Positions 18,590-26,845 of a stretch of 64,000 bases of DNA are shown here, one piece after another. Positions within the stretch are counted from its first letter, which is position 1; every line of letters begins with the position of its first letter. The translations under genes were made by a program, and so were the position numbers. Under the pieces are notes generated by a model. That model worked only from the letters and a program-made list of their open reading frames with translations, ran no database searches and was not told the DNA's origin. Source of the DNA: Mycolicibacterium rhodesiae NBB3 (GTDB taxonomy: Bacteria > Actinomycetota > Actinomycetes > Mycobacteriales > Mycobacteriaceae); the NCBI RefSeq assembly GCF_000230895.2, contig NC_016604.1, positions 5,208,001-5,272,000 on the forward strand, in the 5' to 3' direction.

Positions 18590-20019
18590 CGTTGACCCCG
18601 GTCGGTATCGCCGCGCTCGCCATTTGACTGGTTGGTGCGGTTCGCGCCACACGGTAGCCGGAATCGTGCGGCCAGATTGCTGATATCGGAGTCGGTGACG
18701 TGAAATGCTCTTACCCGCACCGGTTGACCGGTGCCATCGACCATCATGTACCCGACACCCGGCGTCGCATCAGAGATCCGGTCGCACGCCGCACCCGCAT
18801 CTCGTGCTCCCTGGCCAAGAACCATCGCGGTCTGGGTAGCTTCGGTCAGCCGCAACCCGATTCGCACGGTGAACAGCTGCCGCACCGGCAGGGTGTCCTT
18901 GGCTGGGTCTTGGACCGCGGCCACTACTGAGATCCCGACGGCTCGGCCCTGAGAGAGCAGCAGGCCGAGGAGCTGTTCGATTTCGGTGCGGACCTTGCGG
19001 TCGGTCACATACGCAGTCAGTGCGGCGATTTCATCAATCACCACTACGAACAACGGCTCAGCCTGTGTGGGGGTGTGTAGGCGCGTTTTACCACGCAGCC
19101 GATTTGCCCGCGTGTGCATCACCTTCACCAGCTGGCGCAGCAACTCCAAAGTGGGGTCAGTGGCATCGTGGGTGAACACCGCGAACATCGGTGCTCCGGC
19201 TCCAAGTTCCATGCCCCCTTTGGGATCGATCACGCACAACCTCACCTGTCCGGTTCGCAAGTCGGGGGCAATGCCCGCGATCAGTGACCACAGCACGCTG
19301 CCTTTGCCTGCACCGGTCGCCCCGGCGACCAGGATATGATGCCCCAGCAGCGGCAGCTGCCACCCGCTGCGGCTTTCCATGATCCCGACCCGCACGGACG
19401 TGAGATCGACGATGGTCGCTGGCGTGGGCATCGGTAGGGCGATCGGTTCGGCGAGCACGTCGCCACGCATCAGGGTGATCCGCAGTTCTCCTGGCGCAAT
19501 GGCGGTGATCGTTAGCCGATCGGCACGCCACGCCGCAGCCAGCGCCTCGGCCTGTTTGTGCCAGTCCTGCAATGACTGGCCGGTCACGACTCGCAACCGG
19601 AGCACATCGGACCGCACGCCGATCTGCACTGACTGCAGTGCCGGTGTTAGAGTCCGCTCGCCGAGCTTGGCGGTCAATCCATGCAGGGCGCACACCAAGT
19701 TCCAGCTGCGCGTGTAGCGCCACCACGTCAGCCAGCGCCGGCGCACCGGCCCGGTCACCCAAGCGTGAAACGATCGGTGATCCAGCCATGCCCACGCCAT
19801 GTACCCGATGCTGACCACGGCGGCCGCGATCAGTCCTGGACGCACCCCATGAGTGATCGCCACCGCGATGCAGGCGATGATCGGGATGCTGATGGCGGGA
19901 AACAAGATCGCCCACCACAGCAGATACCCCGCCGCCTTGAACAGTGAGACGATGAGGTCTTCGATCCATTCGTCATCGCTCGACTGGGTGTTGTTGGTGC
20001 CCTTGTTGTTTGAAGCCAT
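18586..20019 (-). CDS. FtsK/TraB-like DNA translocase of conjugation
   Basis: A 477-residue ATPase expected to pump double-stranded element DNA between mycelial or neighbouring cells, as TraB/TraSA does. Two hydrophobic segments lie near residues 30-75 (WWAILFPAISIPIIACIAV; PGLIAAAVVSIGYMAWAW). The motor domain has Walker A GATGAGKGS near residue 245 and Walker B FVVVIDEIAAL near residue 335. Residues after about 420 would form the DNA-reading end. ATG 20019 is preferred over GTG 20025 because GGAAGG is eight bases upstream of it. It begins the tra-rep-small ORF-int operon. Confidence 0.88.
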   Translation of the reverse strand: MASNNKGTNNTQSSDDEWIEDLIVSLFKAAGYLLWWAILFPAISIPIIACIAVAITHGVRPGLIAAAVVSIGYMAWAWLDHRSFHAWVTGPVRRRWLTWWRYTRSWNLVCALHGLTAKLGERTLTPALQSVQIGVRSDVLRLRVVTGQSLQDWHKQAEALAAAWRADRLTITAIAPGELRITLMRGDVLAEPIALPMPTPATIVDLTSVRVGIMESRSGWQLPLLGHHILVAGATGAGKGSVLWSLIAGIAPDLRTGQVRLCVIDPKGGMELGAGAPMFAVFTHDATDPTLELLRQLVKVMHTRANRLRGKTRLHTPTQAEPLFVVVIDEIAALTAYVTDRKVRTEIEQLLGLLLSQGRAVGISVVAAVQDPAKDTLPVRQLFTVRIGLRLTEATQTAMVLGQGARDAGAACDRISDATPGVGYMMVDGTGQPVRVRAFHVTDSDISNLAARFRLPCGANRTNQSNGERGDTDRGQR

Positions 20020-20112
20020 AACCACTACCTTCCGGCGCCGTTGTGATGTGAGGATGAATGGGTCCGGGTGGGGCGTGACACCATGCCAGTGACACGCCCC
20101 AGTCCCGTGTGC

Positions 20113-20451
20113 TTACTTCGGTGCGCGCGACGCCTGGTCACTCGACCCGGCCACGATCGCGGTGATGGCGTCGGCGCGGAACGCCACACCGCTGCGATCC
20201 CCCTGTGCCCACGGGATCGCCACCAATCCGGAAACCGAGACCGGTTGAGTAACAGCCAGTTTCGGGTCACCCGCGACAGTGACATTGAGTACTTCACCAC
20301 CGGTGTCGTCGAGGGCGAGGAGTTGCGTCGCAAACAGCGGCAGCCCGGTGCTGGTGTCAACCTTGGGGCTGCCTGTCTCGAAATTCAGCCGGGGTTCGGG
20401 CGCCCGGGTCACGATGAACTGGGTTGCTGATGTATCGATCTTCAATCGCAT
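20113..20451 (-). CDS. SCO3933-like element protein
   Basis: A 112-residue protein resembling the SCO3933 family that accompanies translocase genes in Streptomyces integrated elements and has been labelled regulatory. It is beta-rich (LFATQLLALDDTGGEVLNVTVAG, VSVSGLVAIPWAQGDRSGVAF) with no DNA-binding helix visible. ATG 20451 has AAGGAC nine bases upstream; ATG 20487 would add 12 residues. It precedes the translocase by about 93 bases and is divergent from the XRE gene. Role uncertain. Confidence 0.65.
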   Translation of the reverse strand: MRLKIDTSATQFIVTRAPEPRLNFETGSPKVDTSTGLPLFATQLLALDDTGGEVLNVTVAGDPKLAVTQPVSVSGLVAIPWAQGDRSGVAFRADAITAIVAGSSDQASRAPK

Positions 20452-20616
20452 TGCTGTGCTGTCCTTACTTGTTTCGTCTGCGGTCATTGGTGCCCGCGAA
20501 TCCAAGAACAGCCCGTCGACAGCAACCGCCGGAAGCCACCGCCAGTAAGAGCCAGTAACAGCGCGGCACGCGCACGATCGGCTGACCTGCGCTGATGTGT
20601 GAGGCATGATCAGAAG
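20452..20616. promoter_or_regulatory. Divergent intergenic region between SCO3933-like and XRE genes
   Basis: This stretch must hold the promoters for both the leftward transfer/replication/integration operon and the rightward XRE-creatininase pair. It includes GCCAGTAAGAGCCAGTAAC, a tandem GCCAGTAA repeat at about 20535-20551. I see no clear operator palindrome. Confidence 0.4.
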
Positions 20617-21819
20617 ATGGCGGCAGTCGACCCACACCATGCGCTCAACGCGCAGCGGCTCCGACGTGCCCGCCTGGAATATGGATTTAGTCTCCAAGAA
20701 CTTGCGGCCGAGGTCGAAAACGTTCGCCGAATGCGCAGTGACCGCGATGTTCCACCCCGCGAATCACTGCGTCAGATGATCATCAGCATCGAACGTGGCG
20801 GCCCATTCGGGGAAATGTGGCGGGCGGACCTTGCCGCCGTTTTCGGCCGCGATCCCGACGAGATCTTCAGCGTGCCGACCCAATCACCGCTGCCACACCC
20901 GTTGCTTCTGGAATTGCCTGTCGACGAGGAAGTCTTGTCGGTCATCAGCGCGCAGCGGGCTGCACACATCGAGGCAGACCACGCCTTCGGCGCCCAGCAC
21001 GCGCGGCCGTTGGTCGAGCGTGATCTCGACACCGTCGAAGCGCTGATCAAGACTGCGCCCCGCCGGCTCAAACGTGCCATGGCAGAAGCTGCGGGAACCA
21101 TCGCCGAAGTAGCTGGCTGGATCGCCCAAGACCTCGGCGATCATTCGGCTGCCCAAACGCTGACGCACAAAGCGTTCTTGCATCTCAGGGCGGCCAGTCC
21201 CGAGCTGCGTGCGATGATCCTTATGCGGCAATCGAACATTCTGACGCGCAGTGACGCCAACTTGGCCGTCGACCTCGTAACCGACGCCGCCGATCTCATC
21301 GAAGGCCGCGACGCAGGGCGGCTGACGGCCAGCATCGCCCGCCAGCAGGCCCTTGCGGCCCTGCACAATGAAGACGAACGAGGCTTTTACCGCCACGCCA
21401 CCGAGGCCCTCGAACTCGGCGACATCGAGCCCGTCACCAATGACCGGGCTCCATACGCCCATGCCGCTTACGTAGCCAGTGATATCGCATCCGGATATCT
21501 ACGCCTCGGCCGTCCTGAGAAAGCTCTTGAGCTGCTGACCAACCACCACACCGAATGGACTTCACAACAACACCGCGACCGCGCCGTCGCCGACATGCGA
21601 CTACTCCATGCCTACATCGCGATCCGCGACTATCGCCTCGCACTTGCACTAGCTGACACCGCCATCCCCGCCTACCTGTCAGCGCCATCGCAACGAGCGC
21701 GCCGACACCTCGCTCAGGCAGGCAAACTCGTCCGCGACCGTCGACGGCGAGACACGAATCCTGTCCTGCAAGAACTCGCCGCGCGCATCAAGAAAGCCAC
21801 CCAAGGAGCCCATACATGA
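20617..21819 (+). CDS. XRE-family regulator with TPR-like C-terminal domain
   Basis: A 400-residue protein. The N-terminal 70 residues form a helix-turn-helix of the XRE type (LRRARLEYGFSLQELAAEV, then RQMIISIERG). From about residue 140 there are helical repeats (TIAEVAGWIAQDLGDHSAA, IASGYLRLGRPEKALELL) typical of TPR regulators that sense peptides or small ligands. It is the likely repressor or activator of the element operon that starts on the other side of the shared promoter region. ATG 20617 is used; GTG 20599 is possible. Its stop overlaps the creatininase ATG (ATGA), so both are co-expressed. Confidence 0.8.
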   Translation: MAAVDPHHALNAQRLRRARLEYGFSLQELAAEVENVRRMRSDRDVPPRESLRQMIISIERGGPFGEMWRADLAAVFGRDPDEIFSVPTQSPLPHPLLLELPVDEEVLSVISAQRAAHIEADHAFGAQHARPLVERDLDTVEALIKTAPRRLKRAMAEAAGTIAEVAGWIAQDLGDHSAAQTLTHKAFLHLRAASPELRAMILMRQSNILTRSDANLAVDLVTDAADLIEGRDAGRLTASIARQQALAALHNEDERGFYRHATEALELGDIEPVTNDRAPYAHAAYVASDIASGYLRLGRPEKALELLTNHHTEWTSQQHRDRAVADMRLLHAYIAIRDYRLALALADTAIPAYLSAPSQRARRHLAQAGKLVRDRRRRDTNPVLQELAARIKKATQGAHT

Positions 21820-22556
21820 GCCGCCACATCATCCCCGACACCAACACCAAGGATCCCGCCGCCACCAACACCGTGGCAGTGCTACCGATCGGCTCCTTCG
21901 AACAGCACGGCCCCCACCTACCCCTCGGTACCGACACTTTCATCGCCTGCGCCATCGCAACGGCAATCAGCCAGCATCACGACGTTTTCCAACTGCCACC
22001 GATCACGTTCGGATGCTCCCACGAGCACGCTGCCTATCCCGGAACAGTCAGTATCAGTGCCACCACACTGGCGGCCGTCATCAACGACATCACCCAGTCA
22101 CTCACCCAGCAGGCAGTACACGGACTCGTCATCGTTAACGCCCACGGCGGCAACGCCGTACTCACCAACGTCGTGCAGCAGGCCAACCAGGCCGCCACTC
22201 CGATCAACGTGGGACTCTATCCAAGTCGCGAAGACTGGACCGAAGCCCGCACCGCCGCTGGGATCACCAGCACCAACCACGACGACATGCATGCCGGCGA
22301 ACTAGAAACCTCCATCCTGCTCGCCACATACCCGCGCTACCTGCGCAACGGGTGGGACACCACTGATCACAGCGCCAGCGACCGCCGCTACCTCACCACC
22401 GTCGGCATCAGCGCCTACACCCCCACCGGTGTCATCGGCTACCCGTCTCGGGCCACCGAAGCCAAAGGCCACGCCCTGCTCGATCACCTCGGCCGCAACG
22501 CCGCCGCCCTCATCACCCTGCTGACCGGAGCGCCCCAACACCAAGAGCGCCAATAA
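21816..22556 (+). CDS. Creatininase-family amidohydrolase
   Basis: A 246-residue metal-dependent hydrolase. Family signatures are PIGSFEQHGPHLPLGTDT (metal-binding Glu, His and Asp), FGCSHEHAAYPGTVS, NAHGGN and a late Glu in HAGELETS. Members hydrolyse cyclic amides such as creatinine or formamides in nucleotide and cofactor pathways; no substrate can be assigned here. Its coupling to an XRE regulator inside a transfer element is a recurring pairing in actinomycete elements as far as I recall, so it may serve the element rather than general metabolism. Confidence 0.82.
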   Translation: MSRHIIPDTNTKDPAATNTVAVLPIGSFEQHGPHLPLGTDTFIACAIATAISQHHDVFQLPPITFGCSHEHAAYPGTVSISATTLAAVINDITQSLTQQAVHGLVIVNAHGGNAVLTNVVQQANQAATPINVGLYPSREDWTEARTAAGITSTNHDDMHAGELETSILLATYPRYLRNGWDTTDHSASDRRYLTTVGISAYTPTGVIGYPSRATEAKGHALLDHLGRNAAALITLLTGAPQHQERQ

Positions 22557-22615
22557 CTAGGCTCTCGCGTGCAAGCCTGCGGCTACCTGCGGGCTTCACT
22601 ACGCTCCCTCTGCTC

Positions 22616-22669
22616 CCGTCCGCTAGCGCTCCCGTCCGCGCCGGTCGCTACGCTTCGCCCTCCGTCCGC
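22616..22669 (+). repeat. Three 8-bp direct repeats CCGTCCGC in noncoding DNA
   Basis: Exact CCGTCCGC copies start at 22616, 22632 and 22662. The first two are embedded in a longer repeat GCTCCCGTCCGC. The region 22557-22685 is pyrimidine-rich and has no gene. TraB translocases of Streptomyces plasmids recognise clusters of plasmid-specific 8-bp repeats in the clt locus, so this may be the transfer site. The function is inference. Confidence 0.45.
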
Positions 22670-22685
22670 CGCTCCCCAAGCAGCC

Positions 22686-22693
22686 AGTAAAGT
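22686..22693. repeat. Left 8-bp target-site duplication of the insertion sequence
   Basis: AGTAAAGT immediately precedes the left terminal repeat and recurs exactly at 24170-24177 after the right terminal repeat. Eight bases is the ISL3-family duplication length. Confidence 0.9.
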
Positions 22694-24169
22694 GGCTCTT
22701 CCGGATTTAGAGTGCGTCGATCTGGTGGGCGAGGTTGCCGCAATGCAGCAGTGAGCGGATTCGGTAGTGGGTGAGGTTGCGGAATCCGAGGGCGTTGCGG
22801 CGTAGGGCTTCCAGGCGGCCGTTGATGGCTTCGGTGGGGCCGTTGGAGGCGTGGTGGTCGAAGTAGGCCAGTACGTCGGAGCGGCGGCGCCACAGGGTGC
22901 GCCCGAGTTGGGCCAATTCCTCCAACTGTTCGGGAACGCCGCTGCGCAGCGTGGTGATGGTCGTGGTCATCATGGCCTTGCCGCGACGTCGGTCGGGGTG
23001 GGCGTAGGCGGCGATCATCTTCTGGTAGAAGCCCCAGCAGACCTCGACGCTGAGGTGGTTCTCGTCGGCGAAAACGGTTTCCAGCCGGGTCTTTTGGCGT
23101 GTGCTGAGCAGCGGGTAGCGGGTGCGCAGCGTGCGGCGCACCCCGTAGAGCGGATCCCCGGTGCGGCCGCGATGCCCCTGGGTCTGCTGTTGAATGCGCT
23201 GGCGGCACAAATCCAACTTCAGACCCGCCAGCGCGACGACGTGGAACGGGTCCATCACCGAGGTGGCCTCGGGAACCTGCTCGGCCGCGGCGGTCTTGTA
23301 ACCGCCGAACCCGTCCATGGCAACGACCTCGATGCGATCCCGAAACGCTGGGCTTTGGGCGAGCAGCCAGGTCTTGAGCGCGGCAGCCGAACGCCCAGGG
23401 ACCAGGTCGAGTAGCCGCGCCCGGCCGGTGCCCTCGAGCACCGCGGTGAGGTCCACGATGACCGTGACGTAACCGTCCTCACCGGCCCGACGGACATGGG
23501 ACCAGCGGTGCTCGTCCACGCCAATCACCCGGACCCCGTCGAGCCGGCCGATGTCGGCAGCCACGATCATCCCTGTGGCGTTGACGGCGATGGTGTTCAC
23601 GGTGTCCCATGACAGACCCAATTCCCGCGCGACGGCGGCAACGGTGGCCCGGTCGATCATCAGCCGGCGGCAGATGTAGCGGGCACAGCGCCGGGTGGTC
23701 GACCACCCGCGGCGCGCGAGGCGATCGGTGTTGTGGGCGAACACTTCCCGCTCGCAGTCGGCGGCCACGCACCGATAGCGCGGTACCCGAACGTGCAGTC
23801 GTAGCGGATGCCCGACCACGGGCACATCGGTGACCCGGCGGATCACGGTGTCGCGGTAGACGCCGTCGACACCACACCCGGGGCACTGCCGTCGGCCGTC
23901 GTCGAGCAGATTGCAGAACACCACCGTGGCCTCGGCGTCGACGGCGGCATCGGTGATCGTCACCCCGAGTTCGACCGTGCGCACGATCGTGTCGGCGACA
24001 ACAGCAGCAGGCAACGACGTAGAGTCAGGCACAGGGCTCCCCGGTGGCAGATCTGCAATGGTGTGAGAACCTGCATCCTCTGCCTGCCGGGGCCCGTTTC
24101 AGCTCACCGACACGACCTGCAATCGCGGCTAACCGCCACGCTCACCTGCACTCCATTTCCGGAAGACCC
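22694..24169. mobile_element. ISL3-family insertion sequence (complete, 1,476 bp)
   Basis: Bounded by imperfect 22-bp terminal inverted repeats: 22694-22715 (GGCTCTTCCGG...) and the complement of 24148-24169 (GGGTCTTCCGG...), differing at four positions. Both are flanked by the AGTAAAGT duplication. It contains a single intact transposase gene on the minus strand whose stop lies inside the left repeat. Size, repeats and duplication fit ISL3 (relatives in mycobacteria include IS1096). Intact ends and matching duplications indicate recent movement. Confidence 0.93.
22707..24032 (-). CDS. ISL3-family transposase
   Basis: A 441-residue DDE transposase. An N-terminal zinc-binding motif is visible (RRQCPGCGVDGVY with a second Cys pair in RCVAADCER), followed by a helix-turn-helix (ATVAAVARELGLSWDTVN). 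The catalytic Asp residues fall in VIGVDEHRW and VVAMDGFGGYK, and the Glu in NGPTEAINGRLEALRR, the signature C-terminal block of this family. The frame is uninterrupted and the protein is full length. The TAA stop overlaps the left terminal repeat. Confidence 0.95.
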   Translation of the reverse strand: MPDSTSLPAAVVADTIVRTVELGVTITDAAVDAEATVVFCNLLDDGRRQCPGCGVDGVYRDTVIRRVTDVPVVGHPLRLHVRVPRYRCVAADCEREVFAHNTDRLARRGWSTTRRCARYICRRLMIDRATVAAVARELGLSWDTVNTIAVNATGMIVAADIGRLDGVRVIGVDEHRWSHVRRAGEDGYVTVIVDLTAVLEGTGRARLLDLVPGRSAAALKTWLLAQSPAFRDRIEVVAMDGFGGYKTAAAEQVPEATSVMDPFHVVALAGLKLDLCRQRIQQQTQGHRGRTGDPLYGVRRTLRTRYPLLSTRQKTRLETVFADENHLSVEVCWGFYQKMIAAYAHPDRRRGKAMMTTTITTLRSGVPEQLEELAQLGRTLWRRRSDVLAYFDHHASNGPTEAINGRLEALRRNALGFRNLTHYRIRSLLHCGNLAHQIDAL

Positions 24170-24177
24170 AGTAAAGT
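24170..24177. repeat. Right 8-bp target-site duplication of the insertion sequence
   Basis: Second copy of AGTAAAGT, adjacent to the right terminal repeat that ends at 24169. Confidence 0.9.
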
Positions 24178-24370
24178 GAGCGCGCTCTGATCGGATCAAT
24201 CACTGGCAGCAGGCAGTGACTTCGAACAGCACGGCTTCCGCATAGTGCCAACGCTGTCCTCGGCCAACCCGGCCGGCCCCCGTTGACCCAGCCGCGACTA
24301 CATCCGTGCCGGCGGGCGCGGACAACGCCTGACCTGCGGTGTGAGAACTTTCTTTACTGGGATCAAGTAG
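24178..24370. other. Noncoding junction between insertion sequence and catabolic region
   Basis: No gene is supported. The stretch includes CTTCGAACAGCACGGC (24220-24235), an exact 16-base match to the 5' part of the creatininase gene (21896-21911), which may be a trace of a second creatininase copy. It probably contains the unresolved right boundary of the integrative element. Convergent or terminator structures are not evident. Confidence 0.5.
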
Positions 24371-25570
24371 CTAGAGTCCGATACGCTTGGCGATGATCTC
24401 GTTCATGATTTCGTTGGTGCCGCCGCCTATTCCGAGAATCCGGCAGTCTCGATAGTGTCTCTCGATCTCAGACTCACGCATGTAGCCCATCCCACCGAAG
24501 ATCTGAACCGCCTCGTTGACCACGTAGTCGCACGCATACACAGCGGTGTTCTTGGCCATCGACACCTCGGCAACAACATCCTCCCCCGCTAGCCACCTAT
24601 GCATGACCGCACGGGTGTAGGTGCACGCCACGTCGACCTGTCGAGCCATCTCGGCAAGCTTATGGCGAATGACCTGGCGCCCCGTCAAGGGTCTACCGAA
24701 CGTTTCACGCTCCCGCGCCCAACTCTTGGCGAGATCGAGAGCCCGACCCGCCGTCGCGTACGCCTGGACAGCGATGCCGAGCCGTTCAGCCTGAAATTGC
24801 TGCATGATCTGCAAAAACCCGCTGTTCGCTGCCCCCACCAGGTTCTCAGCCGGTACGCGAACGTCGACGAAAGACAACTCGGCGGTGTCGCTACATCGCC
24901 ATCCCATCTTGTCCAATCGGCGGGACACTTCGAATCCAGGCGAATTCTTGTCGATCACGAGCAATGAAACTCCACCGTAACCCGGTCCGCCGGTGCGTAC
25001 CGCCGTAGTAACGAAGTCCGCCCGAACTCCGCTGGTGATGAACGTCTTTGCTCCGTTGACCACGTAGGTGTCGCCGTCGCGCACTGCGCGTGTGCGCAAA
25101 TTCGCGACATCTGAACCTGCCCCAGGCTCGGTAACGCCCAGCGAGCCGATCATCTTTCCTGCGAGCGTCGGACGGACATATCGTTCAATCAGGGCTTCGG
25201 AGCCATTGGCGGCAATGTGGGGAAGGGCAATGCCATGGGTGAACAAGGCGGCGCAGACGCCAGTGGACCCACCTGCGGCCAGGATGGCCTCAGTGACCAG
25301 TGCAGAGTCAATCGCGTTGCCGCCGCTGCCGCCGACTTCTTCCGGGAACCCGATTCCGAGAAGCCCCACCTCGGCAGCATTGAGGTGCAGGTCGCGTGGA
25401 ATCTCACCCACCTGCTCCCATTGCGCTAGCTTCGGCGCGATTTCACGTTCGACGAAAGACCGCGCCATCTGACTCAGCGCTCGTCGCTCCGGCGTGGTCC
25501 ACACCTCCGGGGCGACAACGAAACGAGCTGCCCCATCCTCGCTTGCCATGGTCGTGCCAGCGTCCGTCAT
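24371..25570 (-). CDS. Acyl-CoA dehydrogenase
   Basis: A 399-residue FAD enzyme that would form the 2,3-double bond of an acyl-CoA. Typical blocks are SLGVTEPGAGSDVANLRT (FAD/substrate), VNGAKTFITSG, RETFGRPLTGRQVIRHKLAEM and QIFGGMGYMRESEIERHYRD. At the usual place of the catalytic Glu before GTNEI the sequence reads GGGTNEIM, so the base must come from another position, as in isovaleryl- and long-chain-type members. GGAGG six bases before ATG 25570 supports the start. It is the last gene of the long leftward run. Confidence 0.9.
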   Translation of the reverse strand: MTDAGTTMASEDGAARFVVAPEVWTTPERRALSQMARSFVEREIAPKLAQWEQVGEIPRDLHLNAAEVGLLGIGFPEEVGGSGGNAIDSALVTEAILAAGGSTGVCAALFTHGIALPHIAANGSEALIERYVRPTLAGKMIGSLGVTEPGAGSDVANLRTRAVRDGDTYVVNGAKTFITSGVRADFVTTAVRTGGPGYGGVSLLVIDKNSPGFEVSRRLDKMGWRCSDTAELSFVDVRVPAENLVGAANSGFLQIMQQFQAERLGIAVQAYATAGRALDLAKSWARERETFGRPLTGRQVIRHKLAEMARQVDVACTYTRAVMHRWLAGEDVVAEVSMAKNTAVYACDYVVNEAVQIFGGMGYMRESEIERHYRDCRILGIGGGTNEIMNEIIAKRIGL

Positions 25571-25625
25571 CTCAGCCTCCGAGAGAATTTGATGGATGAT
25601 TGATTACGAGGTGTCTAATAACTTG

Positions 25626-25640
25626 CCGTCCTCAGGACGG
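25626..25640. terminator. Palindromic hairpin between alcohol dehydrogenase and fadE
   Basis: CCGTCCT and AGGACGG are perfect 7-bp arms around one base (a 6-bp stem with a TCA loop in RNA). It lies 100 bases downstream of the alcohol dehydrogenase stop and 56 bases upstream of fadE on the minus strand. It could attenuate transcription into fadE or be a protein site; no T-tract follows. Confidence 0.35.
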
Positions 25641-25738
25641 GAAAGGAGGACGCGACGCGCAGCAGCCTAAGCGGTTCGGCGGCGTGTAATCTGCAGCGGC
25701 GCAAGGACATGAACACGAGCAGTGGAGCATGGTTCTCT

Positions 25739-26845
25739 TCAGAACCGGACGAGCCCTCGAATGTTTTTTCCTGAACGCATATCCTGGTAGCCCTCATTGA
25801 TTTGGTCGAGGGAGTATTCGCGGGTGACCAACTCGTCGAGCTTCAACAGCCCGGCGGAGTAAAGCTCGACCAGCCGCGGAATATCGTGTGGCGCATTGGA
25901 TGAGCCATACAAAGCGCCACGAATCTGCTTCTCGTAAAGCGTCATCTCCAGCAGTGACCCTGAGATCGACGACTCGTCGGGATGCCCGATGGCCGTAACC
26001 ACGACGCGTCCGCGCTTTCCGACCAAGGCCAGCGCTTCGGCGGTATAAGAGGCCTCAGCCACATCAGTGGTGAGGATGCAGACATCGGCCAGCTTGCCCA
26101 GCGTCATATCGCTGACCAGCGACCAAGCTTCATCCATCGAGGCGGCGGCATGCGTCGCGCCGAACCCGCTCGCTTGCTCTCGCTTGAACTTCACCGGATC
26201 GACCGCCACAATTGCTAGCGCCCCCGCGATTCGCGCGCCCTGAATCGCATTCATTCCGATTCCGCCTGCTCCCACTACCACGACGGTGTCCCCGGCGCGC
26301 ACCTCCCCAGTCCGCACCGCAGATCCGTAGCCGGTCGTGACGCCGCAACCGATCAAGGCTGCCCGATCCAGAGGGATTCCGCCGTCAATCTTGACCACGG
26401 ATGCCTGCGGCACCACTGTGTACTCGGAAAACGTTCCGAGCAAACACATCTGCCCGACGTCCTCGCCTCGTGCGTGAAAGCGATAGGTGCCGTCGATCTG
26501 CGGTCCCATCATCAGCGCCGCTCCCAAATCACAGAGATTGCCCATGCCGCGCGCGCAGTAGGAGCAGCGCCCGCACGAGGGAAGGAAGGTCAAGATGACA
26601 GAATCACCTTCGGACAGATCCTCAACCCCTTCACCGCACTCCACGACTGTGCCAGCACCCTCATGGCCCCCTACTACCGGCAATGGGATCGGGAGGTCGC
26701 CGGTCACCAGATGTTCGTCGGAATGGCACAAGCCGGTGGCCGCCAGCCGCACGAGGACCTCCCCGGGACCTGGCGGATCCAACTCGACTTCTTCGACCTC
26801 CCACTTCTGCTCCAAGCCCCACAAAACAGCGGCACGTGTCTTCAT
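25739..26845 (-). CDS. NDMA-dependent zinc alcohol dehydrogenase (AdhD-like)
   Basis: A 368-residue medium-chain alcohol dehydrogenase, the same length I recall for M. tuberculosis AdhD (Rv3086). The catalytic zinc ligands are in ATGLCHSDEH and GGHEGAG; structural zinc cysteines are in PSCGRCSYCARGMGNLC; the nucleotide site is GAGGIGMNAIQ. The segment GTFSEYTVVPQASVVKI is typical of the NDMA-dependent actinobacterial group, which bind their nicotinamide cofactor tightly and need an external acceptor. ATG 26845 has GAAGGG eight bases upstream. In this operon it could oxidise the alcohol released by the esterase or formed by the P450. Confidence 0.88.
   Translation of the reverse strand: MKTRAAVLWGLEQKWEVEEVELDPPGPGEVLVRLAATGLCHSDEHLVTGDLPIPLPVVGGHEGAGTVVECGEGVEDLSEGDSVILTFLPSCGRCSYCARGMGNLCDLGAALMMGPQIDGTYRFHARGEDVGQMCLLGTFSEYTVVPQASVVKIDGGIPLDRAALIGCGVTTGYGSAVRTGEVRAGDTVVVVGAGGIGMNAIQGARIAGALAIVAVDPVKFKREQASGFGATHAAASMDEAWSLVSDMTLGKLADVCILTTDVAEASYTAEALALVGKRGRVVVTAIGHPDESSISGSLLEMTLYEKQIRGALYGSSNAPHDIPRLVELYSAGLLKLDELVTREYSLDQINEGYQDMRSGKNIRGLVRF

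Larger units (their letters stand above)
15251..22693. mobile_element. AICE-like integrative and conjugative element with serine integrase
   Basis: Contiguous leftward genes for DNA translocase, replication initiator, a small ORF and integrase, each overlapping the next by 4-8 bases, plus rightward XRE and creatininase genes. This is the gene order of actinomycete integrative and conjugative elements such as pSAM2 (tra, rep, xis, int). The left end is placed in the 3' part of tRNA-Leu because the integrase reading frame ends there. The right end is not resolved: no second copy of the tRNA 3' end was found, and serine integrases need only a 2-bp shared core. It lies after the creatininase gene, between 22557 and 24370, a stretch now interrupted by an insertion sequence. 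Confidence 0.75.

Noticed and set aside
24170..24361. Inverted CCAGTAAAG / CTTTACTGG as ends of another element
   Set aside because: Nine bases only; the left copy is created by the IS target duplication and its preceding base, and nothing mobile lies between.
15184..24370. Direct repeat of the tRNA-Leu 3' end as right attachment site
   Set aside because: No second copy of the T-arm/acceptor sequence was found by eye; with a serine integrase a long repeat is not expected.
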